Shown here: one piece after another, positions 8,674 through 16,540 of the stretch
How positions within the stretch are numbered: position 1 is the stretch's first letter
How the letters are laid out: each line of letters begins with the position of its first letter
Source of the DNA: Marinobacter sp. THAF197a
GTDB taxonomy: Bacteria > Pseudomonadota > Gammaproteobacteria > Pseudomonadales > Oleiphilaceae
Length of the DNA: 64,000 nt
NCBI RefSeq assembly: GCF_009363275.1
Contig: NZ_CP045324.1
Span: 4,154,001 to 4,218,000, forward strand
Direction of reading: 5' to 3'
Program-made: the position numbers and the translations under genes
Notes under the pieces: generated by a model
Told to the model about the DNA's origin: nothing
The model's input: only the letters and a program-made list of their open reading frames with translations
The model's database searches: none

Positions 8674-9897
8674 TCAGGGCAGATCGCTACTACCTATTCC
8701 CATTCGAGCGCAATTACGGCCAGCACCCTTGGCTTCATACACCGCCCTATCCGCCACCTGCTGCAATTGGTCCGCGTCCTCGCCATGCTCTGGGAACATA
8801 GCAATGCCAACACTGCACCCAATGGTGATATCGGCAGAATCGACTCGAAAAGGTTCGGCGAGAGTCTTGATGATTTCAGCGGCTTTGCTCATGGCATTGG
8901 AATCGTCTCGAAGGCCAGGAAGCACCACCACAAACTCATCCCCGCCCACACGGGCAACGGTGTCAGAGGCCCGCACAATGGCACTCATGCGACTGGCCGC
9001 CGCCTGCAGCACCTGATCACCTGCCGCGTGACCATAGGTATCATTTACTGGTTTGAACTGATCCAGATCCACATACAGCAACCCTACCCTTTTTTGCTCC
9101 CGGTGCGCTGAGGCCAGTGCCTGCGTCAACCTGTCAAACAACAGCGAGCGATTAGGCAAGCCGGTCAGCGGGTCAGTATGGGCCTGAGACCAGAGCAGGC
9201 GGTTGGCTTCCTTCAGCTCCAAATTCTTCACTTCATCGATAACGCCATACAGAAACAGACGGCGCTGATTGAAACTGTTGTACCAGCTGATCACCAAACC
9301 AAATACAAGAACAGACGCGTGCAAACTCGCATAGATGAACACCCGCATCCATTCGCCCTGGTTAAGCCACCACACGCCTCCCAGAACCAGCGCAGTAAGT
9401 GTGCAGGAGCTTATAACCGCCGTACTGAAGCGCGCACTCGAACCAATGTTGAGCCAAAGCACAAAAATGACACTGGCAAAGGCATAAACGCCCACCTCTG
9501 GGCCTGAGCTCCGAAACAGCACCGAATACCAGATAACGGCCGCCACATGCACGTACAAAGCACCAACGGCTTCCAGCAAATAGATATTCTGCGCCTTCAC
9601 AACCATCCACTGGGTCAGACCCAGCACGGCTGCCAAAAACACAGCTCGCAACAGCAGCGAGCTCCAGAAAACATCCCGGGCGACCACGAGATCACCGAGC
9701 GCAAACAGGAAGTACCCGATAGCGCCAATAACAATGACCGCGTGAATATACGGGCGGGTTTTAGTATCAACATAGTCCGCAAAGCGAATGGACAAAGATG
9801 TGGGAATCGGCGCACCCGGGCGCGCCAGCGCTCTGGTGGCCAGAGCCCCCAATGTTGAATCAGGCGGATTCTTACGGTCGATTGTCAGGCTCCGCAT
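8674..9897 (-). CDS. membrane-bound diguanylate cyclase (GGDEF)
   Basis: A 407-aa protein with about five or six N-terminal transmembrane helices (residues 45-205), reminiscent of MASE-type sensor modules, then a C-terminal GGDEF domain (about 240-395). The active site GGDEF is intact, and an RxxD inhibitory site (RASD) sits exactly five residues before it, so synthesis of c-di-GMP with product inhibition is predicted. It lies 60 bases upstream of the phosphodiesterase gene on the same strand, so the two opposing activities may be co-transcribed. Confidence 0.85.
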   Translation of the reverse strand: MRSLTIDRKNPPDSTLGALATRALARPGAPIPTSLSIRFADYVDTKTRPYIHAVIVIGAIGYFLFALGDLVVARDVFWSSLLLRAVFLAAVLGLTQWMVVKAQNIYLLEAVGALYVHVAAVIWYSVLFRSSGPEVGVYAFASVIFVLWLNIGSSARFSTAVISSCTLTALVLGGVWWLNQGEWMRVFIYASLHASVLVFGLVISWYNSFNQRRLFLYGVIDEVKNLELKEANRLLWSQAHTDPLTGLPNRSLLFDRLTQALASAHREQKRVGLLYVDLDQFKPVNDTYGHAAGDQVLQAAASRMSAIVRASDTVARVGGDEFVVVLPGLRDDSNAMSKAAEIIKTLAEPFRVDSADITIGCSVGIAMFPEHGEDADQLQQVADRAVYEAKGAGRNCARMGIGSSDLP

Positions 9898-10041
9898 AGG
9901 CTAATGCTCAAGTTGACCGAACGCTCTCGCTGCGTCAATTTCATGCCCTGAGCAGCGCTGTCGCATCAATACCTCTATCTACAGGGCATTCTCTGTGTCA
10001 GTGTCTTCGAAATGCAAGTATAGATCTCGTTATAAAAATAA

Positions 10042-10060
10042 CCCCGGCACAAGGCCGGGG
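10042..10060 (-). terminator. Rho-independent terminator after the DUF4394 gene
   Basis: CCCCGGC (10042-10048) pairs with GCCGGGG (10054-10060) around a 5-base loop. On the minus strand the stem is followed by TTATTTTTATAA. It sits 20 bases past the stop of the lipoprotein gene. Confidence 0.8.
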
Positions 10061-10079
10061 CGAGATTATACAGGTGTGA

Positions 10080-11849
10080 TCAGCGCCCGGCTTCCATCAC
10101 CACCGGCTCGGGAATCACAACCGACATGGCATTAACCGCCACCGGGTTGGCCGTACCACCAATCGGGCCGACCTGCTCGGCGGTGCCAGCCAGAAGGTTG
10201 AGGGTGTACAGCATAGAGCCCGCACCTGCTGAGGTTCTCAGGGCTGCATAGGCGGTGCCGCTCTGGGCAATGTCCATGGTTTGCTGAATAGCGCCATCCG
10301 TGGGCAATACCAAGCCTTCCAGCAAGCCATCACCCACTGCCACCAGGGCGCCGTCGTTAGGCACCGCTACCCGCGCCAGGCCGCTGTTTCGCGCATCGAT
10401 CACATACTGGAAATCCAGGCTGGGTATCACGCCCTCAAGCTGCATCGGCGCTGCACGATAAGCCACCGCAACCGGTGCCGGCACCATGGTGTCGCCCAGG
10501 CGAACGGTGCCATCGGCAAAGGCAAAACCGGCTGCGCGCGCTTCATCCGCCAGCACACGGTCCTCATCCAGGTTCACCCGCAGGTTCTGGCCGGCATCGC
10601 CGATAATGCGCAGCAAATCGGCACGGGGGTTGAAGTCGATGTCGAAACGGGTGCCGGAGAGATCGGTGGCAAGAGTGGCGATTTCCGTTGCCTGTGCCTC
10701 TGGCGTCAGAATGATCGGATCGCTTTCTTCCAGCAGGTAGATTCGGCCACTTTGAGCAACCGCATACAGGCCATCATCCGCACCCTCAGGACTGGTGGTG
10801 CGAAGATCGAAACCAACAATCACGTCGCCCTCAACCAAGCCGGTGACTGGCAAGGTTTCATCATATCCCGCCAGCGCCATGCCCGGCATCGAGTCCGCCG
10901 GATTCAGCTCGACTATCCGTAGCACGAAATCATCGTCTGCAGACTGTTCGAACACAATGAACTCGCGCAAGGCAGGCTCATCGGTAACATCATTCACCAC
11001 CAGATCCATGTAGTTACCACCAGCCTCAGGGGCCGGCAATGGCTTGATCAACGTGGTGGCTGCGGTCTCCGGATTGATACCGTACAGGCCCACACTGCCG
11101 TCCACCTCGAACACGGCGTAGTGCTCGTTCATACCGCCTTCGGTGGTAAACACGTTGTAGCCTTTGACATCCACCGATTCGGCGCTCGGGAAGAGCCCGC
11201 CAATGCGGGTCAGCAGGCCGACGTTCGGGTTCTGCTGGAAAAAGGTGCGGGAGTCTGCGCTGATCACAAACATCTGCGTGCCTTCCTGCCCGGGATTCAC
11301 ATTGGTGTAGGCCGTAGCCACCACGCCCTGAAGGTAACCGAAGGTGCCGTCTACCAGCGCTTGCTGCTGCGCGTTCTCAACCAGCGCCGGTGACCCCATG
11401 CGGAAGTTCTGCCGGGCATCACTGACCAGGCGCAAGGCATTGGCGGCGGGATTGAAATCGATGTCGTAGCGGGCACCTGTCAGTTCGCCGATGCTGGCCG
11501 TCACCAGGGTGGTTTCTGCCGTCATGGGGTCAACCAGCACCAACTGGCCCATATCGGTCAGCGCATAGAGTTCACCGGAGGCCGGCCGGAAATCCAGCCC
11601 CACAACCGAGCCCGCCACATCCAGGGAGCCCACGGCCAAAACCGTGGATGGATCAGACAGTGAGAAACGCACCAGGCAGGCGTTGTCTGCCGTCACCGCC
11701 AGCACATCGTTTGTTGTCAGCGCTGCTAAATCTCCTTCAGCGTTGCACTGAAAGGGCGTGATTGCAGCACCGCCACCGGAGCTGCTGTTACAACCCGCCA
11801 GCGCCACAGCGGCAGATAAAACCGATACGGTCATGACTTTGTTATTCAT
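10080..11849 (-). CDS. DUF4394-domain lipoprotein (two tandem domains)
   Basis: A 589-aa protein with a lipoprotein signal peptide (lipobox LAGC, Cys at about residue 20) followed by a Ser/Gly linker. Two DUF4394-type repeats follow (about 40-260 and 320-570), each with the hallmark stretch TGxRxDIDFNPxAxxLRxxxDxxQNxR. The family is a predicted beta-propeller-like extracellular domain of unknown function. The protein is probably anchored to the outer membrane. It is a stand-alone gene with its own terminator. Confidence 0.8.
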   Translation of the reverse strand: MNNKVMTVSVLSAAVALAGCNSSSGGGAAITPFQCNAEGDLAALTTNDVLAVTADNACLVRFSLSDPSTVLAVGSLDVAGSVVGLDFRPASGELYALTDMGQLVLVDPMTAETTLVTASIGELTGARYDIDFNPAANALRLVSDARQNFRMGSPALVENAQQQALVDGTFGYLQGVVATAYTNVNPGQEGTQMFVISADSRTFFQQNPNVGLLTRIGGLFPSAESVDVKGYNVFTTEGGMNEHYAVFEVDGSVGLYGINPETAATTLIKPLPAPEAGGNYMDLVVNDVTDEPALREFIVFEQSADDDFVLRIVELNPADSMPGMALAGYDETLPVTGLVEGDVIVGFDLRTTSPEGADDGLYAVAQSGRIYLLEESDPIILTPEAQATEIATLATDLSGTRFDIDFNPRADLLRIIGDAGQNLRVNLDEDRVLADEARAAGFAFADGTVRLGDTMVPAPVAVAYRAAPMQLEGVIPSLDFQYVIDARNSGLARVAVPNDGALVAVGDGLLEGLVLPTDGAIQQTMDIAQSGTAYAALRTSAGAGSMLYTLNLLAGTAEQVGPIGGTANPVAVNAMSVVIPEPVVMEAGR

Positions 11850-12036
11850 CGCTCTAATCCCTAAGTTGATCGTAGTTTCTTAACCGCAAGGGATCGAAGA
11901 GCCATCACACACAACGACGACCGCGCTCCCGACGCCTGCTCATCAAGCTACGGGGTCGGGATATGGAAAGTTTCAGTTCAGGTATCCGAGTAACGCGACG
12001 GGTTGGCTAATAAAAGCATGTCCGCACGAAAGTGCC

Positions 12037-12777
12037 CTATTTGTTCGTCTCAATCGAGAAATGCCGGTCCGGCGGCGGCAGGTTGGGTAGCATGGTCTCC
12101 ACATCAACTGTGTGGGTGGAAAAGAACGCTTCTGCGGCCTCAATCAGAGCCGTCTCGGTTTTGAGGATACCGAGATAGACGGGCCATTCGGCGTCGATCA
12201 GTTCGGTGCGGTACCGGTGCGGGTCGATGTCCAGCAACTGCGCCATAAACCGGAACTCCAGCTCGTTCATGACGATGTAATCGCACCGTTTGTGCAGAAA
12301 CATGTCCAGCATCTGCTGAGCATTGTATGCATCATGGCGGCTCAGGTTGGTACCGACCCGCCGCTCGAGTTGATCACTGTACACAAACCATCTGCGCAGG
12401 CAAATGCTGCCCTGAAGGTCATCGAAGGAGCCCGGCTGTCGGCCTGGTTGCGCGAACACACGATCACGCCAGGTTAATACCGGCCCAACGGCGTACATCC
12501 GGTCCGGCAGTGGCATCCACAGCGGGTTGGCGAAAACCGCATTGGCTTGCCCTTCTTCCAGGGCCCAGACCTGGCGGTTACGCGGCATCGGACGGAACGC
12601 GACGGCGATACCGGCCTCCAGGCTGAAATCATTGATCACCTCGACCAAAATGCCCTTGTCCAGGTTGTCACCGTAGTAGAACGGCAGAAAACCCTCGTCT
12701 GACCCCATAACCTGGAGTGTCTGGGACGAAGCTGGAAGCGTCCAGAATACGGCGATGATCAGAAGGCCTATTCTCAT
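12037..12777 (-). CDS. periplasmic solute-binding protein (SBP family 3-like)
   Basis: A 246-aa protein with a signal peptide (ending PASS/QT, about residue 19) and a fold matching bacterial extracellular solute-binding proteins of family 3 (FLPFYYGDNLDKGILVEVIND, then FRPMPRNRQVWALEEGQANA). No ABC permease or ATPase gene is adjacent, so it may be an orphan sensor-type binding protein of the kind common beside signalling genes. It is the last backbone gene before the cassette array; its start lies about 40 bases from the degenerate terminal attC. Confidence 0.75.
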   Translation of the reverse strand: MRIGLLIIAVFWTLPASSQTLQVMGSDEGFLPFYYGDNLDKGILVEVINDFSLEAGIAVAFRPMPRNRQVWALEEGQANAVFANPLWMPLPDRMYAVGPVLTWRDRVFAQPGRQPGSFDDLQGSICLRRWFVYSDQLERRVGTNLSRHDAYNAQQMLDMFLHKRCDYIVMNELEFRFMAQLLDIDPHRYRTELIDAEWPVYLGILKTETALIEAAEAFFSTHTVDVETMLPNLPPPDRHFSIETNK

Positions 12778-12820
12778 TGCATGCTCCTTCCAGTGATCGA
12801 TTTAGGGGGCCATAGAGAGA

Positions 12821-12879
12821 CCTTTTCGGCGTGCCGGAGCGCCAGCGAAGGTGCGCCCGCCGGCAGCCGCCGGTTATGT
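12821..12879 (-). repeat. degenerate terminal attC of the array
   Basis: The body (GCGTGCCGGAGCGCCAGCG...) resembles the attC at 40187-40255 and ends in GTTATGT (12873-12879), but the TAACGC side is absent. It closes the GFA cassette and marks the left end of the array; loss of the recombination core should make the end immobile. Confidence 0.7.
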
Positions 12880-12888
12880 GATCTTAGC

Positions 12889-13290
12889 CTACTCTGGCAG
12901 GCCCCCGAACTCTGGCGCGTTACCAATCGCCCCCTCCCAGATCGCTCTGCTCGACGTGAAGATGTGCGCAGTTGGCGACACAGAAACTTCAGTATCCAAA
13001 CACCCTGCAGGAACAACGAGCAGGCCTGTAAGTAGAGCATTTGGTAATGCTGATCCACACGATCTACAAAAGCTTTTGTTGTGGCGAGTACCTGGAAGCG
13101 TAAAGGAAGTCACTGCATCTACACCCGCCAGCCAGGTAAGTTTAGCTGACTGCGAGAATAAATTTGCCGCATGAGCCGATCCCGTATCTTTTTGACAATA
13201 CTTACAATGACACAAGTAGAAACTGTCGAAGTCTCCATGGACCTCAAATTTCACTATGCCACACAGGCAAGAACCAACATGCTTAGTCAT
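12889..13290 (-). CDS. GFA-family zinc-binding protein (cassette)
   Basis: A 133-aa protein of the glutathione-dependent formaldehyde-activating (GFA, DUF636) fold. The zinc-binding cysteines appear in order as GSCLCG, CHCKYC and CRSCG. Start at 13290 (MTKHVGS) because GAAGGGAA lies just upstream; an upstream in-frame ATG falls in the residual attC. GFA-type proteins are frequent integron cassette cargo. The true substrate of most members is unknown, so the formaldehyde link should not be assumed. Last cassette at the integrase-distal end. Confidence 0.8.
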   Translation of the reverse strand: MTKHVGSCLCGIVKFEVHGDFDSFYLCHCKYCQKDTGSAHAANLFSQSAKLTWLAGVDAVTSFTLPGTRHNKSFCRSCGSALPNALLTGLLVVPAGCLDTEVSVSPTAHIFTSSRAIWEGAIGNAPEFGGLPE

Positions 13291-13315
13291 AGGATTCCCT
13301 TCTATGGCCTGTAGG

Positions 13316-13322
13316 TTATGCA
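13316..13322 (-). repeat. residual attC (R'' core only)
   Basis: Only GTTATGC directly after the toxin stop codon remains. Instead of the usual 60-100 bp attC, the GFA gene leader follows at once, so the site was deleted down to one core. Confidence 0.55.
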
Positions 13323-13586
13323 TTATTCGTAGTGGCTCCAGAGCCTGAGGACTTTCACCACTTGCTCGTCCTCTAGCACTTGGTAGACCAGACGATGCTG
13401 AATATTGATGCGGCGTGAATAGGCACCCGCAAGATCACCAATGAGCTTCTCAAACGGAGGCGGCTTGCGGTATGGATCTTCTGCTATCAGCGCTAACAGA
13501 TCCTGGGCTTTGGGTTTAAGGCCGCTGGAGGCCAGTTTCTTTGCATCTTTCTGGGCTTGCGTGGTGTAAACCAACTTCCATGTCAC
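13323..13586 (-). CDS. yoeB: YoeB/Txe-type toxin, copy 1 (cassette)
   Basis: An 87-aa RelE-superfamily toxin of the YoeB/Txe branch. It carries the expected catalytic residues: Glu in PFEKLIGDL, Arg in QHRLVY and the C-terminal His-Tyr in WSHYE. Known role: ribosome-dependent mRNA cleavage when freed from its antitoxin. The start overlaps the end of the antitoxin gene by 4 bases. A near-identical copy lies at 21560-21823, and a 36-bp tail remnant of a third at 14661-14696. Confidence 0.9.
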   Translation of the reverse strand: MTWKLVYTTQAQKDAKKLASSGLKPKAQDLLALIAEDPYRKPPPFEKLIGDLAGAYSRRINIQHRLVYQVLEDEQVVKVLRLWSHYE

Positions 13587-13825
13587 CAGTCCAGCTCCTC
13601 ATCGCATTCATCCACGGGGGTATCCATCCCCTCACGAATAGACTCCCGCATACCAGGTACGGAAAGCAGGTAAAGTGTTTCCTGAATGGCCGACCAGTCT
13701 TCTTCCGATACCAAGACGGCTGTGTTCCGCTTACCCATGATCACGATTGGTTGGTGAGACTCGGCAGTTTCATCAATCAACCGATAAAGGTTGCTTCGCG
13801 CCTCTGTTGCAGTGATTCCGGTCAT
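13583..13825 (-). CDS. yefM: YefM/Phd-type antitoxin, copy 1 (cassette)
   Basis: An 80-aa Phd/YefM antitoxin: an N-terminal DNA-binding region (ITATEARSNLYRLIDETAES, then PIVIMGKRNTAVLVSEEDW) and an acidic C-terminal toxin-neutralising tail (DTPVDECDEELDW). First gene of the operon, with its own promoter at 13857-13884. It neutralises the overlapping YoeB toxin and should autoregulate. It differs by only one residue from the copy at 21820-22062. Confidence 0.9.
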   Translation of the reverse strand: MTGITATEARSNLYRLIDETAESHQPIVIMGKRNTAVLVSEEDWSAIQETLYLLSVPGMRESIREGMDTPVDECDEELDW

Positions 13826-13856
13826 GACACACCTCTTGCGTGTTCAACTTTTCATC

Positions 13857-13884
13857 AGTGTACGCCATCGAGTACGTACGTCAA
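13857..13884 (-). promoter_or_regulatory. promoter of yefM-yoeB copy 1
   Basis: On the minus strand TTGACG (plus 13879-13884), 16 bases, TACACT (plus 13857-13862), about 30 bases before the antitoxin ATG. The same boxes at the same spacing occur before copy 2. A GTACGTAC palindrome lies within the spacer and could be part of the operator. Confidence 0.7.
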
Positions 13885-13898
13885 GACGAACGCTTTTC

Positions 13899-13977
13899 GT
13901 AACACCGAAGCGCACCGGTGACTTTGGCATAGCGAAGCGCAGACAAAGGCATCCGAGTGAACTGCGCCGGGTTAGCT
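13899..13977 (-). repeat. attC of the ParE cassette
   Basis: Runs TAACAC...GTTAGCT, with the recombination core altered from TAACGC to TAACAC. The body resembles the attC at 35161-35237. Confidence 0.75.
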
Positions 13978-14274
13978 GCTTCCAAGCATGAACGCACGAA
14001 GCTGCCGCTCCTCTCGCATGACATAGAGGATGAGAACCCGCTTCTCATCCTCACGATAAAAAATACGACACGGTGGAACCACTACCTCTCTGTATACCGA
14101 ATTGGGGAGTTCGGGAGGAATCCGCCCGGATTGGGGAAAATTTTCCAAACGCTCGGTCTTATCGAAAACTTCTTGGACCAGGTAACTTGCGGCAGCAGGG
14201 TTATCCAGAGCAATGTACTCAGCGATGGCATCCAGTTCTTGAAGGGCGGGCTCTGTCCAGATTACTTCAGCCAT
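13972..14274 (-). CDS. ParE/RelE-family toxin (cassette)
   Basis: A 100-aa toxin with the ParE/RelE plasmid-stabilisation pattern: TEPALQELDAIAEYIALDNP at the N-terminus, RLENFPQSGRIPPELPN in the middle, then YREVVVPPCRIFYRED and a final beta strand RVLILYVMRE. ParE members poison DNA gyrase and RelE members cleave mRNA; the sequence alone leans to ParE because RelE/YoeB catalytic residues are missing. It overlaps the antitoxin by 13 bases. The stop codon lies in the attC. Confidence 0.85.
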   Translation of the reverse strand: MAEVIWTEPALQELDAIAEYIALDNPAAASYLVQEVFDKTERLENFPQSGRIPPELPNSVYREVVVPPCRIFYREDEKRVLILYVMREERQLRAFMLGSS

Positions 14275-14519
14275 TTACTCATTTTCTCCCTGGCCTCACT
14301 TTGGCTGTACGTTCTTCCCTCAAGTACAGCACGCTCTCCTCGTGAGAGCCCCTCAAGCAGCTCAAGTCGGCGCTGCATAAACTCGTAATCTTGCACATCG
14401 ACAAGGTATGCGGATGGCTGACCATGCTCGGTGATCAGTACCGGCTCTTTCGACAAGTGCAGATCTGCCAGAATCTTTGTGGCTTGGCGCTTGAGGTTCG
14501 TAACAAGCTCAACTTTCAT
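14262..14519 (-). CDS. Phd/YefM-type antitoxin paired with ParE (cassette)
   Basis: An 85-aa antitoxin with the Phd/YefM N-terminal fold (VTNLKRQATKILADLHLSKEPVLITEHGQPSAYLVDVQDYE) and a charged C-terminal tail. It precedes and overlaps the toxin gene. A promoter and a near-perfect palindrome lie directly upstream, consistent with autoregulation by the complex. Confidence 0.87.
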   Translation of the reverse strand: MKVELVTNLKRQATKILADLHLSKEPVLITEHGQPSAYLVDVQDYEFMQRRLELLEGLSRGERAVLEGRTYSQSEAREKMSKWLK

Positions 14520-14544
14520 GGACTCACCCTGAATCAGACTATTA

Positions 14545-14578
14545 GTGACACTATAGTATCACTCTCCGGGTGGCGCAA
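14545..14578 (-). promoter_or_regulatory. promoter and operator of the parE-type module
   Basis: Minus strand TTGCGC (plus 14573-14578), 17 bases, TATAGT (plus 14550-14555). The -10 box lies in the centre of GTGATACTATAGTGTCAC (14545-14562), an inverted repeat with 7-base arms and one mismatch, a natural binding site for the antitoxin. Confidence 0.65.
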
Positions 14579-14584
14579 TCACAG

Positions 14585-14660
14585 CTAACGCGGAGCTTTG
14601 CAGCAATTTTGGAACCGCGCAGCGGTGGAAGAATTGTCCGGCATTAGCGGCTGGTTATGC
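14585..14660 (-). repeat. attC of the 14694-15341 cassette
   Basis: TAACGC at 14586-14591 and GTTATGC at 14654-14660. The body GGAGCTTTGC...AATTGTCCGGC is shared with the attC at 21482-21558. Confidence 0.88.
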
Positions 14661-14696
14661 ATTATTCGTAGTGGTTCCAGAGACTGAAAACTTTCA
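14661..14696 (-). pseudogene. remnant of a yoeB 3' end
   Basis: This stretch matches the last 12 codons of the YoeB genes at 13323 and 21560 with only four mismatches. It would encode KVFSLWNHYE and stop, so the catalytic His-Tyr is preserved. It lies between an attC of the YoeB type and an unrelated membrane protein gene, whose stop codon falls in its last three bases. A YoeB cassette was therefore replaced in situ, leaving its attC and tail. Confidence 0.75.
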
Positions 14697-15341
14697 GCGC
14701 TCGACCTGTAATGTGGGTATGTTCTCACCATCCTCATCCACATAATGAATCGCTTCAGAAACCATTTGATTCCAGAAAACAGACCAGTACCCACTCAAAA
14801 ACAGCGCCGGCGCGATAAAGACTGCAAGGAATGCGGCAATAAAGAACGAATCTGACCCCACACCAGACTCGAACCGAAGGAAGCTACTGAGCGGAATTGC
14901 CACAAATACAATGAGAGAGGCTCGCCGAACAAACGCCAGCTTCACGGATCGAGCCAAAGACAGTTTCTTCCCGAAAATCCCCCGCACCACGGCACCCAGA
15001 ACATAAAGCACCACGGAGATTTTCGCCACGACCGAGAGCGCAGCTTGCACGCCACCTACGTCGTTGTCGCCCCGCGGGATTTGGTCGGTACCGAAAACCA
15101 ACAGTCCACCTTCTTTCATCGGCGAAAAGACATCACCACCCCATTCCACAAAGACTTCCAGAATGACGATGACAGCGTTTTGCGAGAACAGAGCAACGAC
15201 AAACATACCGAGAGCCATCCAGACAGCGGCGGCCATCGCAGTCATAAAATAGCCTGTGTAGCCAATAAACTGCTTCAACAATATCCGCATAGCTGCTGAC
15301 TTGGGCACGCTAAACGTGAAGTCAAAACGGAAACTAGCCAA
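14694..15341 (-). CDS. multi-spanning membrane protein, unknown (cassette)
   Basis: A 215-aa protein with about five hydrophobic helices (around residues 28-60, 98-122, 140-158 and 165-190, the first region probably containing two). No recognised domain. The likely start is TTG at 15341, supported by GAGGAG about ten bases upstream. The C-terminus is hydrophilic (HYVDEDGENIPTLQVER). The gene abuts a yoeB tail remnant rather than an attC, showing that it was not acquired by a simple cassette insertion. Confidence 0.6.
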   Translation of the reverse strand: MASFRFDFTFSVPKSAAMRILLKQFIGYTGYFMTAMAAAVWMALGMFVVALFSQNAVIVILEVFVEWGGDVFSPMKEGGLLVFGTDQIPRGDNDVGGVQAALSVVAKISVVLYVLGAVVRGIFGKKLSLARSVKLAFVRRASLIVFVAIPLSSFLRFESGVGSDSFFIAAFLAVFIAPALFLSGYWSVFWNQMVSEAIHYVDEDGENIPTLQVER

Positions 15342-15375
15342 AAGTGCTTCTCCTCGGTGTGCCGGTAATTCACCG

Positions 15376-15446
15376 CATAACGCTAGTGGTAGTGGGCGAC
15401 AACGGAGCGCAGCGTAGTTGGCGTCCCGTTGACCACCTGGTTATGC
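15376..15446 (-). repeat. attC of the 15441-15761 cassette
   Basis: TAACGC at 15378-15383, GTTATGC at 15440-15446. The body GGAGCGCAGCGTAGTTGGCG is shared with the attC at 28829-28899. Confidence 0.9.
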
Positions 15447-15761
15447 CAATTGCTGCAGCCAATCACAAAACCACTCCGTAGGCATTTTTTCTTCTTCAAA
15501 ATTTTTTGCCCGAAGTTCCTCAAGTGAATAGGTGTTCGCCAAATATAGGTCCCACTGGGTTTCAACATCAGTGAGCACTGGCATCAAGGACTCAATCTCC
15601 GGCTCCGCGTCAACATCAAGGTATTGGCACCAAAATCTGTCGCACCACTCCGCAATTTGTTTGTGGGAGTATGGAGACTTTTCCGGCTCTGCACCCCACC
15701 TCAGCATTTTGATCGCGGCTTCCCGCGTAAATGGCATATCTACCGGAGCGCTCAATTCCAT
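15441..15761 (-). CDS. hypothetical cassette protein, 106 aa
   Basis: A 106-aa acidic soluble protein rich in Trp, Glu and Asp (CDRFWCQYLDVDAEPE, then PTEWFCDWLQQLA). No signal peptide or recognised domain. It fills a typical single-gene cassette: stop codon inside the attC R'' core and start about 25 bases from the next TAACGC. Real gene status rests on this tight fit. Confidence 0.6.
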   Translation of the reverse strand: MELSAPVDMPFTREAAIKMLRWGAEPEKSPYSHKQIAEWCDRFWCQYLDVDAEPEIESLMPVLTDVETQWDLYLANTYSLEELRAKNFEEEKMPTEWFCDWLQQLA

Positions 15762-15785
15762 ATCAGATATCCTCGCCTACGAGGG

Positions 15786-15845
15786 CATAACGCCAAGGGT
15801 AACAGGCGCGACGTCAGGAGCGTCCTGTTGACCCGTTTGTTAGTG
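15786..15845 (-). repeat. attC of the 15814-16428 cassette
   Basis: TAACGC at 15788-15793, GTTAGTG at 15839-15845; one of the shortest sites in the array (60 bp). Confidence 0.82.
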
Positions 15846-16428
15846 GGGGCAAAGGCCCGCGCCACTGTTGATACTCTCGTCCCTTTGGGGTGACAGAAAT
15901 CATTTCCGCTTCGTCTTGTTGAATCAGATGATGATTTCGCAACGCCCCAATGATGGCCTGTCTTTCCTCTGCCGAAGGAATAAATGGAAGCCAAGTTGAG
16001 TCGAAATGAGCGTAAGTTGTAGGCTGAGTTAGGTTAATCAGCCAATCCAAGACCATCTGAGTACCTCTTGCCAAGAAATAGTTGAGGTACCGATACTCCC
16101 ATGTATATGCGGTTGCAATATGCGCGCGTATCAACTGTTCCACACGATCTCTTTGCTCGGCGGTGAGGCCTTCAGGAAGTCCTGGAATTGGCATCTCATC
16201 ATTTGCCCGAGGCTCAGGAGCTGGCTTCTCCTCTTCAGCATCCAGCTGCTTGGATTGGGGCGTATTGAACTCCGTTCCACCTGGAAGCTTTATTTTTGCT
16301 ATCCGGAGTATAAGTGCCTTTATATCCTCTCTAAAAACAGCAATCACCACGAGAGCTACCAGCGAGAACAGTACCGGGCCAGACAGCAAAACCTTGAGGT
16401 ATTCTAGAACCATGCTCTCAGTACTCAT
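15814..16428 (-). CDS. single-pass membrane protein, unknown (cassette)
   Basis: A 204-aa protein with one N-terminal transmembrane helix (residues about 13-32, LLSGPVLFSLVALVVIAVF). An acidic, Pro-rich linker follows (EEEKPAPEPRANDEMP), then a soluble helical C-terminal domain that ends in a winged-helix-like stretch (IIGALRNHHLIQQDEAEMISVTPKGREY). The reading frame runs about 30 bases into the attC, giving a short odd tail. Possibly a membrane-tethered regulator; no firm family. Confidence 0.65.
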   Translation of the reverse strand: MSTESMVLEYLKVLLSGPVLFSLVALVVIAVFREDIKALILRIAKIKLPGGTEFNTPQSKQLDAEEEKPAPEPRANDEMPIPGLPEGLTAEQRDRVEQLIRAHIATAYTWEYRYLNYFLARGTQMVLDWLINLTQPTTYAHFDSTWLPFIPSAEERQAIIGALRNHHLIQQDEAEMISVTPKGREYQQWRGPLPPLTNGSTGRS

Positions 16429-16440
16429 CGTCTTTTCCCA

Positions 16441-16540
16441 CTAACGCCAGCGCACAACGGCGCCCTTGGAATGGAGGCGCAGCCGCAATGTAAAGGGCGT
16501 CCGGCGGCCATCGGCCGCGTATTGATGCGCCTTGTTATAT
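16441..16540 (-). repeat. attC of the 16535-16885 cassette
   Basis: TAACGC at 16442-16447, GTTATAT at 16534-16540. A 100-bp site of the GCCGCAATG-containing type, closely related to the one at 18033-18133. Confidence 0.9.

Noticed and set aside
12905..12915. GCGTTA inside the GFA gene as an attC core in the opposite orientation
   Set aside because: It lies within coding sequence with no flanking attC arms.
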